Part shown: in pieces, positions 8,401 to 16,516 of the stretch
How the letters are laid out: each line of letters starts with the position of its first letter
Numbering within the stretch: position 1 is the stretch's first letter
Source of the DNA: Lentzea flava
GTDB lineage: Bacteria > Actinomycetota > Actinomycetes > Mycobacteriales > Pseudonocardiaceae
NCBI RefSeq assembly: GCF_014648475.1
Contig: NZ_BMRE01000035.1
Location: forward strand, 29,833 to 93,832
Length of the DNA: 64,000 bases
Reading direction: 5' to 3'
The notes under the pieces: generated by a model
Told to the model about the DNA's origin: nothing
What the model saw: the letters and a program-made list of their open reading frames with translations, nothing else
The model's database searches: none
Translations under genes and position numbers: made by a program

Positions 8401-9945
8401 CTGGCCGCCGCCGGGCGACGGGCGGCCTGCCGCTGGGGAGGACGGGGCGTTGCCGGCGGCGTTCGGGGCGCCGCCACCCATCGGGGCGGCCTGCGGCGGG
8501 GTGGACGACGGGGAGCTGTCGGGGGTGCGCGACGGGGCGTGCGGGGCGTCGGCGCGGTGTGGGGCGTCGATCGGGGGTGCCATCGACGACTGGACGGTCT
8601 GGCCCGTGTTGCGGGTCGGGGCCGGGGTGTCCGGAGTGGACGATGTGTGCGGAGCGCCCGCGGGGGACGACGGAGAGCTGTCCGGAGTGCGGGCGGACGA
8701 CGGGGAGCTGTCCGGGCGCGACGGGGCGTCGGGGGACGAGCTGTCCGGCGTGCGGGACGGGCCGTCCGGCGTCGACGGGCTGTCGGGCGTGCGCGACGGC
8801 GAAGGCGCGGACGACGGCGACGAGCTGTCGGGCGTGCGCGGCGAGGAAGGCGAAGGCGCGTCCGGCGTCGACGGAGAAGACGGAGAAGACGGCGAGGAAG
8901 GCGACGACGGCGAGGAAGGCGACGACGGCGAGGAAGGCGACGACGGCGAGGAAGGCGACGACGGCGAGGAAGGCGAACTGTCCGGTGTGGACGAAGAAGA
9001 CGGCGAAGACGGCGACGACGGCGAAGAGTCCGGTGTGGACGGAGAGGAAGGCGTGCCGTGCGCGCCAGAAGGCGTGAGGTCCGGAGCGTCGGTCCGGTGG
9101 AACAGGCCGCCGGGCTTGATGGACTTCGTGGAGATCACGTCGAGGCCGGTCACCTTGCCGACCAGCTTGCCGACGACCTTCATGATCTTCGTGAAGATCT
9201 CGACCAGGCGGCCCAGCAGCGGCGAGACCTTCTTGATGGTCTTGATGAGCTTCTGGATCAGCTCACCGATCCTGGTCGCCCACTTGGAGATCGCGGTCAC
9301 GGCCTGCGCCACGATGACCGGCGTGCCGAAGCCCAGCGTGAAGACGGCCTCCAGCACCCACGTGATCAGCTTGGCCACGAGGTCGGCGATCAGGTCGCGC
9401 ACCATCTCGCGCACGAAGCCGACGACCATGCCCATCACGCCGACGACGGTGCCGACCGAGCCCGCCGTGGACGCCGCGCCGGACAACGCGTCCAGCTGCT
9501 CGCCCGCCGCCTTGCGGTAGGCGTCGGCGGCCGCGCCGGTCCACGGCGCGGTCTGGTCGACGGCGGCCTTGTAGTCGGCCGCGATCTTGCCGAGCTCCTG
9601 CGAGACGTTGTTCCACGTCGTCGAGTACGACTGGATCACCGGCGGGTCGCCCGCCAGCCAGTCGAGGGCTTCCTTCAACGGCTGCATGTGTTCCATCAGG
9701 AACGCGGCAGCGGAGGACAGCAGGGTGCCGAACGGGTCGATCGCCATCGAGGCGGCGTCGGCGACCAGGCCGACGACGCCGAGGCCGCCCTCGATCCAGC
9801 TGCCCTCGGAGATGCCCTTGTAGGCGTCGACCGCGGAGTCGGCGATCGAGAAACCGGTCGCCCAGCCGTTGTCGCCGGTGCCGGCGTTGAAGAAGCCGGA
9901 TGGTTCGGCGGGGGCCTGCGCCACCAGCGGGTTCGGTGTGGACAT
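5413..9945 (-). CDS. WXG-type polymorphic toxin with repeat linker, protease-like domain and C-terminal DNA/RNA nuclease
   Basis: 1510 residues. Residues 1-275 are helical with a WXG turn at Trp135 (PWTGAAADAYR) and several apolar helices, suggesting export by a type VII system. Residues about 280-1060 are low-complexity Pro/Ser/Asp/His/Arg sequence built from DNA repeats. Residues about 1065-1200 contain IGGHDYTPAEYADML (His1109) and VRLIGCDAGSNDFAKQL (Cys1136), resembling C80/caspase-like self-processing or pre-toxin domains. Residues about 1270-1510 hold GWNGGHLAGTEFDGPGEY with His1414, then NMVPMLEDLN, the signature of the Endonuclease_NS_2 group found in YeeF-type toxins. The stop of the EspC-like gene overlaps the ATG by one base, and an immunity gene follows 24 bases downstream. 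The target is probably nucleic acid of competitors; this is inference. Confidence 0.8.
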   Translation of the reverse strand: MSTPNPLVAQAPAEPSGFFNAGTGDNGWATGFSIADSAVDAYKGISEGSWIEGGLGVVGLVADAASMAIDPFGTLLSSAAAFLMEHMQPLKEALDWLAGDPPVIQSYSTTWNNVSQELGKIAADYKAAVDQTAPWTGAAADAYRKAAGEQLDALSGAASTAGSVGTVVGVMGMVVGFVREMVRDLIADLVAKLITWVLEAVFTLGFGTPVIVAQAVTAISKWATRIGELIQKLIKTIKKVSPLLGRLVEIFTKIMKVVGKLVGKVTGLDVISTKSIKPGGLFHRTDAPDLTPSGAHGTPSSPSTPDSSPSSPSSPSSSSTPDSSPSSPSSPSSPSSPSSPSSPSSPSSPSSPSSPSSPSTPDAPSPSSPRTPDSSSPSSAPSPSRTPDSPSTPDGPSRTPDSSSPDAPSRPDSSPSSARTPDSSPSSPAGAPHTSSTPDTPAPTRNTGQTVQSSMAPPIDAPHRADAPHAPSRTPDSSPSSTPPQAAPMGGGAPNAAGNAPSSPAAGRPSPGGGQGWTGTPGSPAPNTPPAPRTPDMSTAASRADAPARPTSMPTAPSAPSTPFSPSSGMPSSGGGMPSGGTPHAPSAGTPHAGSPTPGRPDATPPSRATAPSAAAPHAPSTPNMPSAGTPAGAPHAPSSGAPNAPHAPSTPTRPNTPQGGPSAPHGPSTPFRPDGPGAPHGGPSAPSRPDAPHGGPSAPSRPDAPHGGPSAPSRPDAPHGGPSAPSRPDAPHGGPSAPSRPDAPHGGPSAPSRPDAPHGGPSAPSRPDAPHAPSRPDAPSRPGAPHNNTMPSARTDAPHSPNAPHNGPSAPSRPDAPNAPHAPNAPHGGPNAPHAPNAPHGPNAPHGGPNAPHGPNSPSRPDAPHRPDAPHGGPNRPDAPHGGPNRPDAPNRPDAPHRPDSPSRPDRGGPGNRPDGTRPDGSRPDGTRPDGTRPDSGRPDGSRPHSPDGPRSRGTDTAEAPHRAPDSTSPEAATPHRPDGAPHRPDADAPRRPDADAPHRPDADAPHHGPDADKPHDGPDADKPHDGPDTDKPHDGDPDAPNSHDPHPDRPSPEEAHQRHAETTPAGVSHHGGDPDMGDLPHKVPNDPRFFTADVHITPDGKARIGGHDYTPAEYADMLRRSGYDGSKPVRLIGCDAGSNDFAKQLSKHLDAPVVAPTKPAWTDSHGRVFTSDPEIRPDGTRQPKIPPNGEWETHHPDGSRTKASDDGYAPGSDRDTDGAGAKDRAADGTDTSGNPPDNDPRPKVTIDASHPDAPLKSKPFGREPDGTPSVLQPNTRYEVTDKAGRERGTFITGDDGRIKEVHTTSGEKGNWRPDSRQPFPNATYHVTGQHGSVYHFHTDADGRTHRMEGELVHTGSDDARRSPDQGPVGHEGRDEYREHNKKTIEEFRNKHGRDPEPHEVTLYEDVGWNGGHLAGTEFDGPGEYINMVPMLEDLNQRQAGTTLANNFRALEEHWGDLLSQTPKPKLDVQIDMTYPDGKKTPTKIRVQYWVDGVPEPPLVYKNIPPRKM
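7641..7913. repeat. Seven tandem 39-bp units forming a 78-bp higher-order repeat inside the toxin gene
   Basis: Seven back-to-back 39-base units start at 7641, 7680, 7719, 7758, 7797, 7836 and 7875. Each encodes the 13-residue unit SRPDAPHGGPSAP. Two sequence versions alternate (for example tcgggatggcgcgg against ccgggacggggcgg), and the 7719-7796 dimer is copied exactly at 7797-7874. The linker has thus recently expanded in 78-base steps without breaking the frame. Confidence 0.95.
8891..8976. repeat. 18-bp tandem repeats encoding the Ser-Pro linker of the toxin
   Basis: Four perfect copies of ggcgaggaaggcgacgac (8891-8962) and a partial fifth. On the coding strand they give a run of SSP triplets that begins the low-complexity linker just after the WXG-containing domain. 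The unit length is a multiple of three, so copy-number change keeps the frame. Confidence 0.9.
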
Positions 9946-10250
9946 CAGAAGCCCTTCATGGTCTGAGCGATCTGGTCCTCGACCTCCTGGTAGTGCTTCG
10001 CGGTCTCGGTGACCCGCTTCGCCGTGGCGTCCATCGCCTCAGCAGCACCCTTCAGCGCGTTCAGGCCCCACTGCTCGACGGGGTCGAGCAGCATGCGGAA
10101 CGGCTGGCAGATGATGCCGTACGCGTCGGTCGGCATCGACACGGTGTTCGCCGCGTCCACTGCTCCCTGCAACCGGCCGTGCAGGCCCTCCAGGGCCTTG
10201 GCGTGCGCTTCCAACACGTCCGAGGTGACGTGGAAACCACCGGCAGTCAT
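9945..10250 (-). CDS. EspC-like ESX secretion-associated protein
   Basis: 101 residues, all helical, beginning MTAGGFHVTSDVLEAHAKAL, which matches the EspC/PF10824 class of small type VII substrates (a short helix, then a hairpin, then a C-terminal helix ending AQTMKGF). The family is co-secreted with or chaperones larger ESX substrates. The stop codon overlaps the toxin start by one base (TGATG), so translation is probably coupled and the two proteins likely interact as an export pair. Confidence 0.7.
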   Translation of the reverse strand: MTAGGFHVTSDVLEAHAKALEGLHGRLQGAVDAANTVSMPTDAYGIICQPFRMLLDPVEQWGLNALKGAAEAMDATAKRVTETAKHYQEVEDQIAQTMKGF

Positions 10251-10284
10251 CGAACCCCCTCAAGTTCGAGCAGTGGACAGAAGA

Positions 10285-10818
10285 TCAGGAGAGCACCGAC
10301 TCGCCGCCGAAGTCGTCGTCATCCGACGGCGGACGGCGGCGCGCGGGCGGCGGTGTGGTGCGCGGAGGAGGCGGTGGTGCGTCGTCGTCCTCGACCCGGA
10401 AGTTGATTTCGTTGCTGGTGTACGGAGAACGCGCGGGGGCGTCCTCCGGCGGCGGCGCCGGGAAGTTCTTCTTGGCTTCGTTGAACAGCACGTTGGCCGT
10501 TTCGTCCTGGGTGCCGATGGTCTCCGCCATCGCCTCCTGCAGCAGAGCGGGGATCTTCGACTGCGCGCGCTGCAGCAGCTTCATGATCTCGCCGCTGATC
10601 TCGGACATCCGGCGCCCTGCGGCGGACTCGTTGATCACGAGGTTCTGCAGGATGCCGTTGGAGCCGATGGTCAGCTCGACCGCGCCGTCCGAGGACCGCT
10701 CGGAGATCGTCATGCCCTGAACACGCGTCGCCATCTCCTGGTAACGCGCGGCGCGTTCCTGGATGTTCTGGTTCCAGTTCGCGAGCATCTGCTCGGACCC
10801 GGCGATGTCCTCGGGCAC
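10285..10818 (-). CDS. YbaB/EbfC-family protein with acidic proline-rich tail
   Basis: 177 residues from a GTG start. Residues 1-110 follow the YbaB pattern: an N-terminal helix (LANWNQNIQERAARYQEM), a strand hairpin with VELTIGSNGILQNLVI, and long C-terminal helices. YbaB proteins are small dimers that bind DNA; copies located at type VII toxin loci may have another role. Residues 120-177 form a proline tract and a DDDD-containing acidic tail absent from housekeeping YbaB. It heads the leftward toxin cassette, 34 bases before the EspC-like gene. Confidence 0.65.
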   Translation of the reverse strand: MPEDIAGSEQMLANWNQNIQERAARYQEMATRVQGMTISERSSDGAVELTIGSNGILQNLVINESAAGRRMSEISGEIMKLLQRAQSKIPALLQEAMAETIGTQDETANVLFNEAKKNFPAPPPEDAPARSPYTSNEINFRVEDDDAPPPPPRTTPPPARRRPPSDDDDFGGESVLS

Positions 10819-10908
10819 CCGTGCTCCCTCATTCCAGCGGCGGCGGACTCAAAGGATGACGCAGCCGCGGCTGATCCAGTTCCCCCGACCTGGCAAATCG
10901 ACCACACA

Positions 10909-10953
10909 GACCAGCGGCGTTCCACTGAGCGGACCAGTGGAACGCCGCTGGTC
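10909..10953. terminator. Strong hairpin terminator after the FKBP gene
   Basis: Perfect 18-base arms gaccagcggcgttccact (10909-10926) and its exact complement (10936-10953) around a 9-base loop. It lies 10 bases after the FKBP stop on the same strand and separates that gene from the toxin cassette. There is no long T tract, as usual in actinomycetes. Confidence 0.85.
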
Positions 10954-10962
10954 GATGATTTC

Positions 10963-11337
10963 CTACGAGACGCCCAGCAGGTCGACGACGAAGATCAGCG
11001 TCTCGTTGGGCTTGATCACGCCACCGGCGCCGCGCGAGCCGTAGCCCAGGTGCGGCGGGATGACCAGCTTGCGGCGGCCACCGACCTTCATGCCGGCCAC
11101 GCCCTGGTCCCAGCCCGCGATGACGCGGCCGCCGCCGAGCGGGAACTGGAACGGCTCGCCGCGGTCCCAGGACGCGTCGAACTGCTCACCGGTCGAGTGC
11201 GAGACACCGACGTAGTGGACCATCACGCGCTGGCCGGCCTTGGCTTCCTCGCCGTCACCGACGGTGAGGTCCTCGACCAGCAGGTCGGCGGGCGCCGGGC
11301 CCTCGTGCGGGTCGACGACGGGCTTCGTGGCAGCCAT
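10963..11337 (-). CDS. FKBP-type peptidyl-prolyl cis-trans isomerase
   Basis: 124 residues, a single FKBP domain that isomerises Xaa-Pro bonds during protein folding. The hallmark segments are in order: VMVHYVGV, GEQFDASWDRGEPFQFPLG, RVIAGWDQGVAGMKVGGRRKLVIPP, LGYGSRGAGGVIKPNETLIFVVDLL. No signal peptide is seen, so it should act in the cytoplasm. The start MAATKPVV is preferred over an upstream ATG because a GAGAGGAAG ribosome site lies just before it. Confidence 0.95.
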   Translation of the reverse strand: MAATKPVVDPHEGPAPADLLVEDLTVGDGEEAKAGQRVMVHYVGVSHSTGEQFDASWDRGEPFQFPLGGGRVIAGWDQGVAGMKVGGRRKLVIPPHLGYGSRGAGGVIKPNETLIFVVDLLGVS

Positions 11338-11507
11338 CACAACTTCCTCTCGGAACGGGGTTGTTCGCGCTCGATCCAATCACGCGCGCGCGGACGCGGC
11401 CGAATGGCCTACGAAGACCAGCCCTACCCCGTCTCGAAAAGGCGTGTTGATCTATACGGACTCCCGGCCCTGCACCGGGGGTTCACAACAGAAGAAGGAG
11501 AATGATC

Positions 11508-12320
11508 ATGGCGGCAACCCTGCACCGCCTCCGGTCATGGCTCGGCGCGGCATTGGCAGCAGCGACGCTGTCAATGGCGTGCGTCAGCGTGGCCGAAGCA
11601 GCTCCGACCCCCACCACCGACGGCGAGTTCGGCGCCCAGATCGTGGGCGGTACGCGCGCGAGCACGTCCACCTACCCGTGGGTCGTCTACCTGGCGACGA
11701 GCAGCGGGTTCCAGTACTGCGGTGGCACGCTCGTGGCTCCCAACAAGGTCGTCACGGCCGCGCACTGCACCGTGGGCGACTCGGCGTCCGCGGTCCGCGT
11801 CGTGGCCGGCCGCGACGACAAGCAGTCCACCGCGGGCACCGTCGCCCGCGTCACGAAGATCTGGATCCACCCGAGCTACACCGACGTGACCCGCGGCTAC
11901 GACGTCTCGGTGCTCACGCTCGACCGCAACCTGTCGCAGACCCCGCTCAAGTTCGCGACGAGCGCGGACAGCACGCTGTACGCGGCGGGCACCAGCTCGA
12001 CGATCCTCGGCTGGGGCGACACCGCGTCCGGTGGCACGGACTCGCGCTACCTGCTCAAGGCCACCGTGCCGCTGACCAGCAACTCCACCTGCGCCAACGC
12101 GTACGGCAGCCGCTTCATCGCCACGGCCATGGTGTGCGCCGGATACACCCAGGGCGGCACCGACACCTGCCAGGGCGACTCCGGTGGCCCGCTCGTGGCC
12201 GGTGGCAAGCTGATCGGCATCACGTCGTGGGGCGACGGCTGCGCAGACCCCGGCATCCCCGGTGTCTACACCCGCGTCTCCACCTACGCGACGCAGATCC
12301 AGGCGCAGATCAACTCCTAG
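11508..12320 (+). CDS. Secreted trypsin-like serine protease (S1 family)
   Basis: About 270 residues. A signal peptide (LGAALAAATLSMACVSVAEAA) is followed by a short propeptide ending before IVGG, the new N-terminus formed on activation. The catalytic triad is complete: His in TAAHC, Asp in YDVSVL and Ser in CQGDSGGP. The specificity-pocket Asp lies in the expected DTCQGDSGG context, which predicts cleavage after Lys or Arg. Six cysteines can form disulphides. Two start codons are available (11502 and 11508); the second has better spacing from the AAGGAG site. Confidence 0.95.
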   Translation: MAATLHRLRSWLGAALAAATLSMACVSVAEAAPTPTTDGEFGAQIVGGTRASTSTYPWVVYLATSSGFQYCGGTLVAPNKVVTAAHCTVGDSASAVRVVAGRDDKQSTAGTVARVTKIWIHPSYTDVTRGYDVSVLTLDRNLSQTPLKFATSADSTLYAAGTSSTILGWGDTASGGTDSRYLLKATVPLTSNSTCANAYGSRFIATAMVCAGYTQGGTDTCQGDSGGPLVAGGKLIGITSWGDGCADPGIPGVYTRVSTYATQIQAQINS

Positions 12321-12328
12321 CAACACCT

Positions 12329-12370
12329 GCCGGGAAGGGTTGTCGCCGGCGGCGCGCAACCCTTCCCGGC
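12329..12370 (+). terminator. Hairpin terminator after the trypsin gene
   Basis: Exact 14-base arms gccgggaagggttg (12329-12342) and caacccttcccggc (12357-12370) with a 14-base loop, starting nine bases after the stop codon. It separates the protease from the next gene. Confidence 0.85.
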
Positions 12371-12390
12371 CCTGTTTCCGTCCTGGTGGC

Positions 12391-14343
12391 ATGAACGGCA
12401 GAAAGCTGTTGGCCGGCGCCGCCGTGCTGGCCGTCGCCGGAGTGTGTGTGAGCTCCGCGGTGCGGGACGAAACCTTCGCACCACCACCGATCGTGGACTA
12501 CGGGCCGGTGCGCCTCGTCGCGTTCGATTCGTGCGACAACGCACTGACCGAACTGCGCCGCGCCATGGCCCCGTACGTCAGCGCGTACGGCCTCGGGGGC
12601 AACGACCGTCTCCTCACCATCGAGGGCATGGCGACGGACTCGAGCGCGGGCGTCGCGCAGAAGAGCATTCCCGACGCGCCGACGGTCGCCACGCCTCCCG
12701 CGCAGCAGCAGGAGCACTCGACGACGAACGTCCACGAACAGGGCGTCGACGAGCCGGACATCGTGAAGACGGACGGAAAACGCGTCTTCTCGATCACCGA
12801 CGGCAAGCTGCGCGTGATCGACGTCGCGAGCAAGGCCGTCACGGGCACGGTCGACCTCGGTGAGCGCCGCGCGAGCCAGCTGCTCGTCTCCGGGGATCGC
12901 GCGCTGGTGGTCGTCGACGGTCCTGGTCAGATCATGGAGAAGATGCTGCCGCCCGACCGCCCGTACCTCCCGCAGACCGGCACCGAGCTGGTTCTCGTGG
13001 ATCTCAAGGCGCTCAAGCAGATCGGCAGCCTCAAAACCGACGGCTTCTACCTCGACGCCCGCCAGATCGGCGGTACCGCCCGCGTCGTCGTCCGTTCGCA
13101 GCCGCGCCTGCCGTGGGTGTACCCGAACGACACGATGAACGAAGCGGGAGCCTTGCGCCGCAACAAGGAGATCCTGCAGGGCGAGCCGATCACCTCGTGG
13201 CTGCCGCGCTACGAGCTGGACCAGAACGGCGCCAAGAGCAGCGGAACCCTCGTCGACTGCGCGAACGTGAGCCACCCCGCCGTGCACTCGGCGACGTCGA
13301 TGCTGACCGTGCTCACGTTCGAGCTGTCCGGCCAGCTCGGGACCGGCCAGCCGGTCTCGATCGTCGCCGACGGCGACACGGTCTACGGCACCGACCGCAG
13401 CCTCTACATCGCCGACGACCACCGGCTGCTGCCCGAACTTCCCGGCAAGCCACCGGTGCAGCGCCCGATCACCACGGCGATCCACCAGTTCGACATCAGC
13501 CAGGCGGGCCCGCCGAAGCACGTCGCGTCCGGTGACGTGAACGGCACGCTGCTGAACCAGTACTCGCTGTCCGAACACGACGGTGTTCTGCGCGTCGCCA
13601 CGACAACGGGCACCGAAACCCGTTGCTGCTGGCGCATTCAGTCCGACGTGGCGCCGCAGCAACAGCAACCGCCGCAGTCGGAGAGCTTCGTCACCACGTT
13701 GCGCCGCAACGGAAACCAGCTGACGAAGGAAGGCCAGATCGGCGGCCTCGGCAAGGGCGAGCGCATCTACAGCGTCCGCTTCATCGGCAAGATGGGTTAC
13801 GTCGTCACGTTCCGGCAGACCGACCCGCTCTACACGCTGGACCTGAGTGATCCCAAGCAGCCCAGGGTCACCGGCGAGCTGAAGATCACCGGCTACTCCG
13901 CCTACCTGCACCCCGCCGGCGACGGCAAGCTGATCGGCGTCGGCCAGGAGGCGACCGGCCAGGGCCGCACCACCGGAACGCAGGTGTCGCTGTTCGACGT
14001 GAGCAACCCCGCGTCACCGCAACGGCTCGCGCAGTACCACCTGCCGGACTCGAACTCCGAGGCCCAGTTCGACCCGCACGCGTTCCTGTACTGGCCGCCC
14101 GACGGCACGCTCGTGATCCCGGTGGCGCAGCACAAGACGACGTTCGAGGCGTCCTCGCTGGTGCTGAAGGTCGAGGGCAACCAGCTGCGGGAGACCGGCA
14201 GGATCGTCGAGCCGTTCAGCCAGAACTACGGCGGTGCCAGGCGGACGATCGTGATCGGCGACCAGCTGTGGTCGGTCTCCGCGGCCGGTGTGCAGGTCAA
14301 CGCGCGCAACGGCCTGGCACAGCAGGCCTGGTTGCCCTTCTAG
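12391..14343 (+). CDS. Membrane-anchored or secreted beta-propeller protein (PF09826-type)
   Basis: 650 residues. The N-terminus MNGRKLLAGAAVLAVAGVCV is an export signal or anchor. The rest resembles the family of large extracytoplasmic beta-propellers: the HEQGVDEPDIVKTDG segment is the family hallmark, followed by repeated blades such as KGERIYSVRFIGKMGYVVTF in pieces, YTLDLSDPKQP and VSLFDVSNPASPQRL. Substrate and role are unknown; some relatives sit near proteases, as here. The 3' end overlaps the convergent EI24-like gene by 4 bases. Confidence 0.8.
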   Translation: MNGRKLLAGAAVLAVAGVCVSSAVRDETFAPPPIVDYGPVRLVAFDSCDNALTELRRAMAPYVSAYGLGGNDRLLTIEGMATDSSAGVAQKSIPDAPTVATPPAQQQEHSTTNVHEQGVDEPDIVKTDGKRVFSITDGKLRVIDVASKAVTGTVDLGERRASQLLVSGDRALVVVDGPGQIMEKMLPPDRPYLPQTGTELVLVDLKALKQIGSLKTDGFYLDARQIGGTARVVVRSQPRLPWVYPNDTMNEAGALRRNKEILQGEPITSWLPRYELDQNGAKSSGTLVDCANVSHPAVHSATSMLTVLTFELSGQLGTGQPVSIVADGDTVYGTDRSLYIADDHRLLPELPGKPPVQRPITTAIHQFDISQAGPPKHVASGDVNGTLLNQYSLSEHDGVLRVATTTGTETRCCWRIQSDVAPQQQQPPQSESFVTTLRRNGNQLTKEGQIGGLGKGERIYSVRFIGKMGYVVTFRQTDPLYTLDLSDPKQPRVTGELKITGYSAYLHPAGDGKLIGVGQEATGQGRTTGTQVSLFDVSNPASPQRLAQYHLPDSNSEAQFDPHAFLYWPPDGTLVIPVAQHKTTFEASSLVLKVEGNQLRETGRIVEPFSQNYGGARRTIVIGDQLWSVSAAGVQVNARNGLAQQAWLPF

Positions 14344-15095
14344 GCGACCGGACGCTCAGTGGTGAGCAGGCGGTACGACAACACCGTGCCGCCTGCCATC
14401 GCGGCCGGGAGCACGACGATCGCGGCCAGCGGGATCAGGCACAGCAGGTACGTGGGCACGGCGAACCCGAGCACCATCGCGCGGCGCGTCGCGAGGACCT
14501 GCCTGCGCTGCTTGAACGACTTGCCGCGCCGCGTGAACGGGATGCCGGTCAGTTCGATGCCCAGCAGGTAGCCGTTGATGCACACGGCCAGCACCGGCAC
14601 CACGGTCTGCCCGACCACGGGGATGAACCCGCAGAAGAACAACGGGATCGCGAACAGGATCGACGTGCCTACCAGCATGATCGTGCTGCGCAGCCCGACG
14701 GCGAACCCGCGCCACCAGCCGACCTGCTCCGCGCCGGGCACGCCGCCGAGCTCGTCCTCGACCTCCTCGGCGATGTACTCGTAGAACGGTCCGCCGATCA
14801 TGATCGTGATCGCGGTGAACAGCAGCACGCTCAGGCCGAGCGTCACCGCGATCACCGAAATTCCGACGGCGACCTCCACGACGCCCCGCCAAGTCTCGCT
14901 CCACGAGTCCGCGAACCCCGTGAGCCACCCGGCGATCGAGTCGATGTGGGTGAACAGCAGCACCCAGCCGGTGATCATGAGCACTGCGGTGATGACCGCG
15001 GGCAACGCCCCGATGAGCACGCGCTTGGGTGAGCTGAAGACCAGCTTGAACCCGCGCAGCAGAAGTGCGATGCCAGCCCCGAAGTCCTTGATCAC
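14340..15095 (-). CDS. EI24/CysZ-like integral membrane protein
   Basis: 251 residues from a GTG start (MIKDFGAGIALLLRGFKLV); longer frames run upstream but would collide with the divergent XRE gene. Five or six hydrophobic helices, an FTAITIMIGGPFYEYIAEEVE segment in two parts and the GFIPVVGQTVVPVLAV motif are typical of EI24-domain (PF07264) proteins, a group that includes the sulphate channel CysZ. No sulphur-assimilation genes are nearby, so transport of sulphate is not claimed. Confidence 0.75.
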   Translation of the reverse strand: MIKDFGAGIALLLRGFKLVFSSPKRVLIGALPAVITAVLMITGWVLLFTHIDSIAGWLTGFADSWSETWRGVVEVAVGISVIAVTLGLSVLLFTAITIMIGGPFYEYIAEEVEDELGGVPGAEQVGWWRGFAVGLRSTIMLVGTSILFAIPLFFCGFIPVVGQTVVPVLAVCINGYLLGIELTGIPFTRRGKSFKQRRQVLATRRAMVLGFAVPTYLLCLIPLAAIVVLPAAMAGGTVLSYRLLTTERPVA

Positions 15096-15159
15096 GCGCG
15101 CAGGATAGTCCGTGCCGGCCCAATTGAGATGGAGGAAGCGCGAATTCGCCGAGACGGGC

Positions 15160-16515
15160 ATGATGCGACCGAGGGAGGCGTTGAGGTTGAGCAACCCAGC
15201 TAAGAACGCCGTCGTCGTCCCGGACGGGCCGTTGCCTGTGCTGCCGCCCGCCATCTGGGAGTCGAAGGAAGTGCGGGACGCGGTCGCCGCGGAGTCGCCC
15301 GGCGCCGTGGTCGCGATCGCGCGCAAGGCGCACGGCCTGCGTCAGGACGAACTGGGCACGCTGGCAGGGTTCTCGCAGTCCGCGATCTCTCGCCTGGAAG
15401 CCGGCAGCAACATCGCCTACGACATGCGCGTGCTCAGGACGCTGCAGCGGCTGCTCGGCATCCCCGCCCACCTGCTCGGCCTGACCGACCGCACGGTGCC
15501 GATGCGGTCCGGTGAGGCCAGGAGCCTGGGCGCCGGCGGGCTGGAGGCGCTGGCGAACGACCTGGTCGTGGGCATGGAGGGCAAGGCGCTGATGGCGTTG
15601 TGTGCCTCCGCTGTCTTCGGCACAGGGAACAGCAATGGCGTGATGACCGGCGATGCGGTCAGTCAGTTGCTCGTGCTGCGCAGGATCGTGAACGACGCGC
15701 ACAACTGGCGTGGCACCGGCGCGCTGATGCCCGCTGTTCGCAACATGTACGACTTCATCGACGTACTGCGCCGCAACGCGCGCGGGGACGTCCGGCGGCG
15801 GTTGCTCGGCACCGGCGCGATGTACGCGGAGTTCTACGGCTGGCTGCACGAGGAGATCGGCGACATGCGCGGCGCGGCCGCGTGGACGTCCCGAGCCCTC
15901 GAACAGGGCCAGGCCGCGGACGACAGGGACGTCGTCGCGTACTGCTACGTGCGGATGAGCCAGCTCGCTGAGGTCGACGGCGACGACGACCGCGTCATCG
16001 GCCTGGCGCGCGCCGCCCAGCGCGAGACGGGGCTGAGCCCGATCGTGCGCGCGATGGCGTTGCGGCAGGAAGCACGTGGTCTCGCGCGTGCGGGCCAGGA
16101 CGCGTGCATGCCGCGGTTCGACCTCGCGCAGTCGTTGGTGCTGAACGCCGAACGTCCGCAGACCGACGAGTACTCCATCGGCTACTGCTTCACGGAGCTG
16201 CACGTGCAGATGCAGCGCGCCGCCAGCATGGTCGACCTCGCCGACCACCAACGAGCCATCAACGCCTACACGGAGCTCATGCCCCGATGGGGCAGCATCT
16301 GCCAGTGGGAGCAGGGCGTGCACACAGCCCGGCTTGCCTACGCGCACGCCGCGAACGGTGACGTCGAGCAGGCCGTCGACTTCGGGTTCGCGGCACTGGA
16401 CCTGGCACGGGCGACCGGGTCGCAGCTGATCGTGCACGAGCTGGACCGGCTCGACCCGTGGAGCGCGACGCCGGCGATCGCCGAGCTCGCCGCCGAGGTC
16501 AGCCAGCTGCGGTAA
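15160..16515 (+). CDS. XRE-family regulator with a C-terminal TPR-like domain
   Basis: About 451 residues. A helix-turn-helix lies near residues 55-100 (HGLRQDELGTLAGFSQSAISRLEAG in two pieces). The remaining 330 residues are helical repeats with paired helices such as GAAAWTSRALEQGQAADDRD, as in peptide- or ligand-sensing TPR regulators of actinomycetes. The start is uncertain: frames from 15112, 15160 and 15163 all work. Two small genes follow closely in the same direction, a common arrangement for regulator/small-partner sets in this group. Confidence 0.75.
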   Translation: MMRPREALRLSNPAKNAVVVPDGPLPVLPPAIWESKEVRDAVAAESPGAVVAIARKAHGLRQDELGTLAGFSQSAISRLEAGSNIAYDMRVLRTLQRLLGIPAHLLGLTDRTVPMRSGEARSLGAGGLEALANDLVVGMEGKALMALCASAVFGTGNSNGVMTGDAVSQLLVLRRIVNDAHNWRGTGALMPAVRNMYDFIDVLRRNARGDVRRRLLGTGAMYAEFYGWLHEEIGDMRGAAAWTSRALEQGQAADDRDVVAYCYVRMSQLAEVDGDDDRVIGLARAAQRETGLSPIVRAMALRQEARGLARAGQDACMPRFDLAQSLVLNAERPQTDEYSIGYCFTELHVQMQRAASMVDLADHQRAINAYTELMPRWGSICQWEQGVHTARLAYAHAANGDVEQAVDFGFAALDLARATGSQLIVHELDRLDPWSATPAIAELAAEVSQLR

Positions 16516-16516
16516 C

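Noticed and set aside
4840..9966. Very long open frames on the + strand opposite the toxin gene
   Set aside because: They mirror the low-complexity repeats, have Gly/Arg/Ala-biased content with no domain and lie fully antisense to a well-supported gene.
12310..13911. 533-codon open frame opposite the beta-propeller gene
   Set aside because: Antisense shadow with no recognisable domain, while the + strand has an export signal and family motifs.
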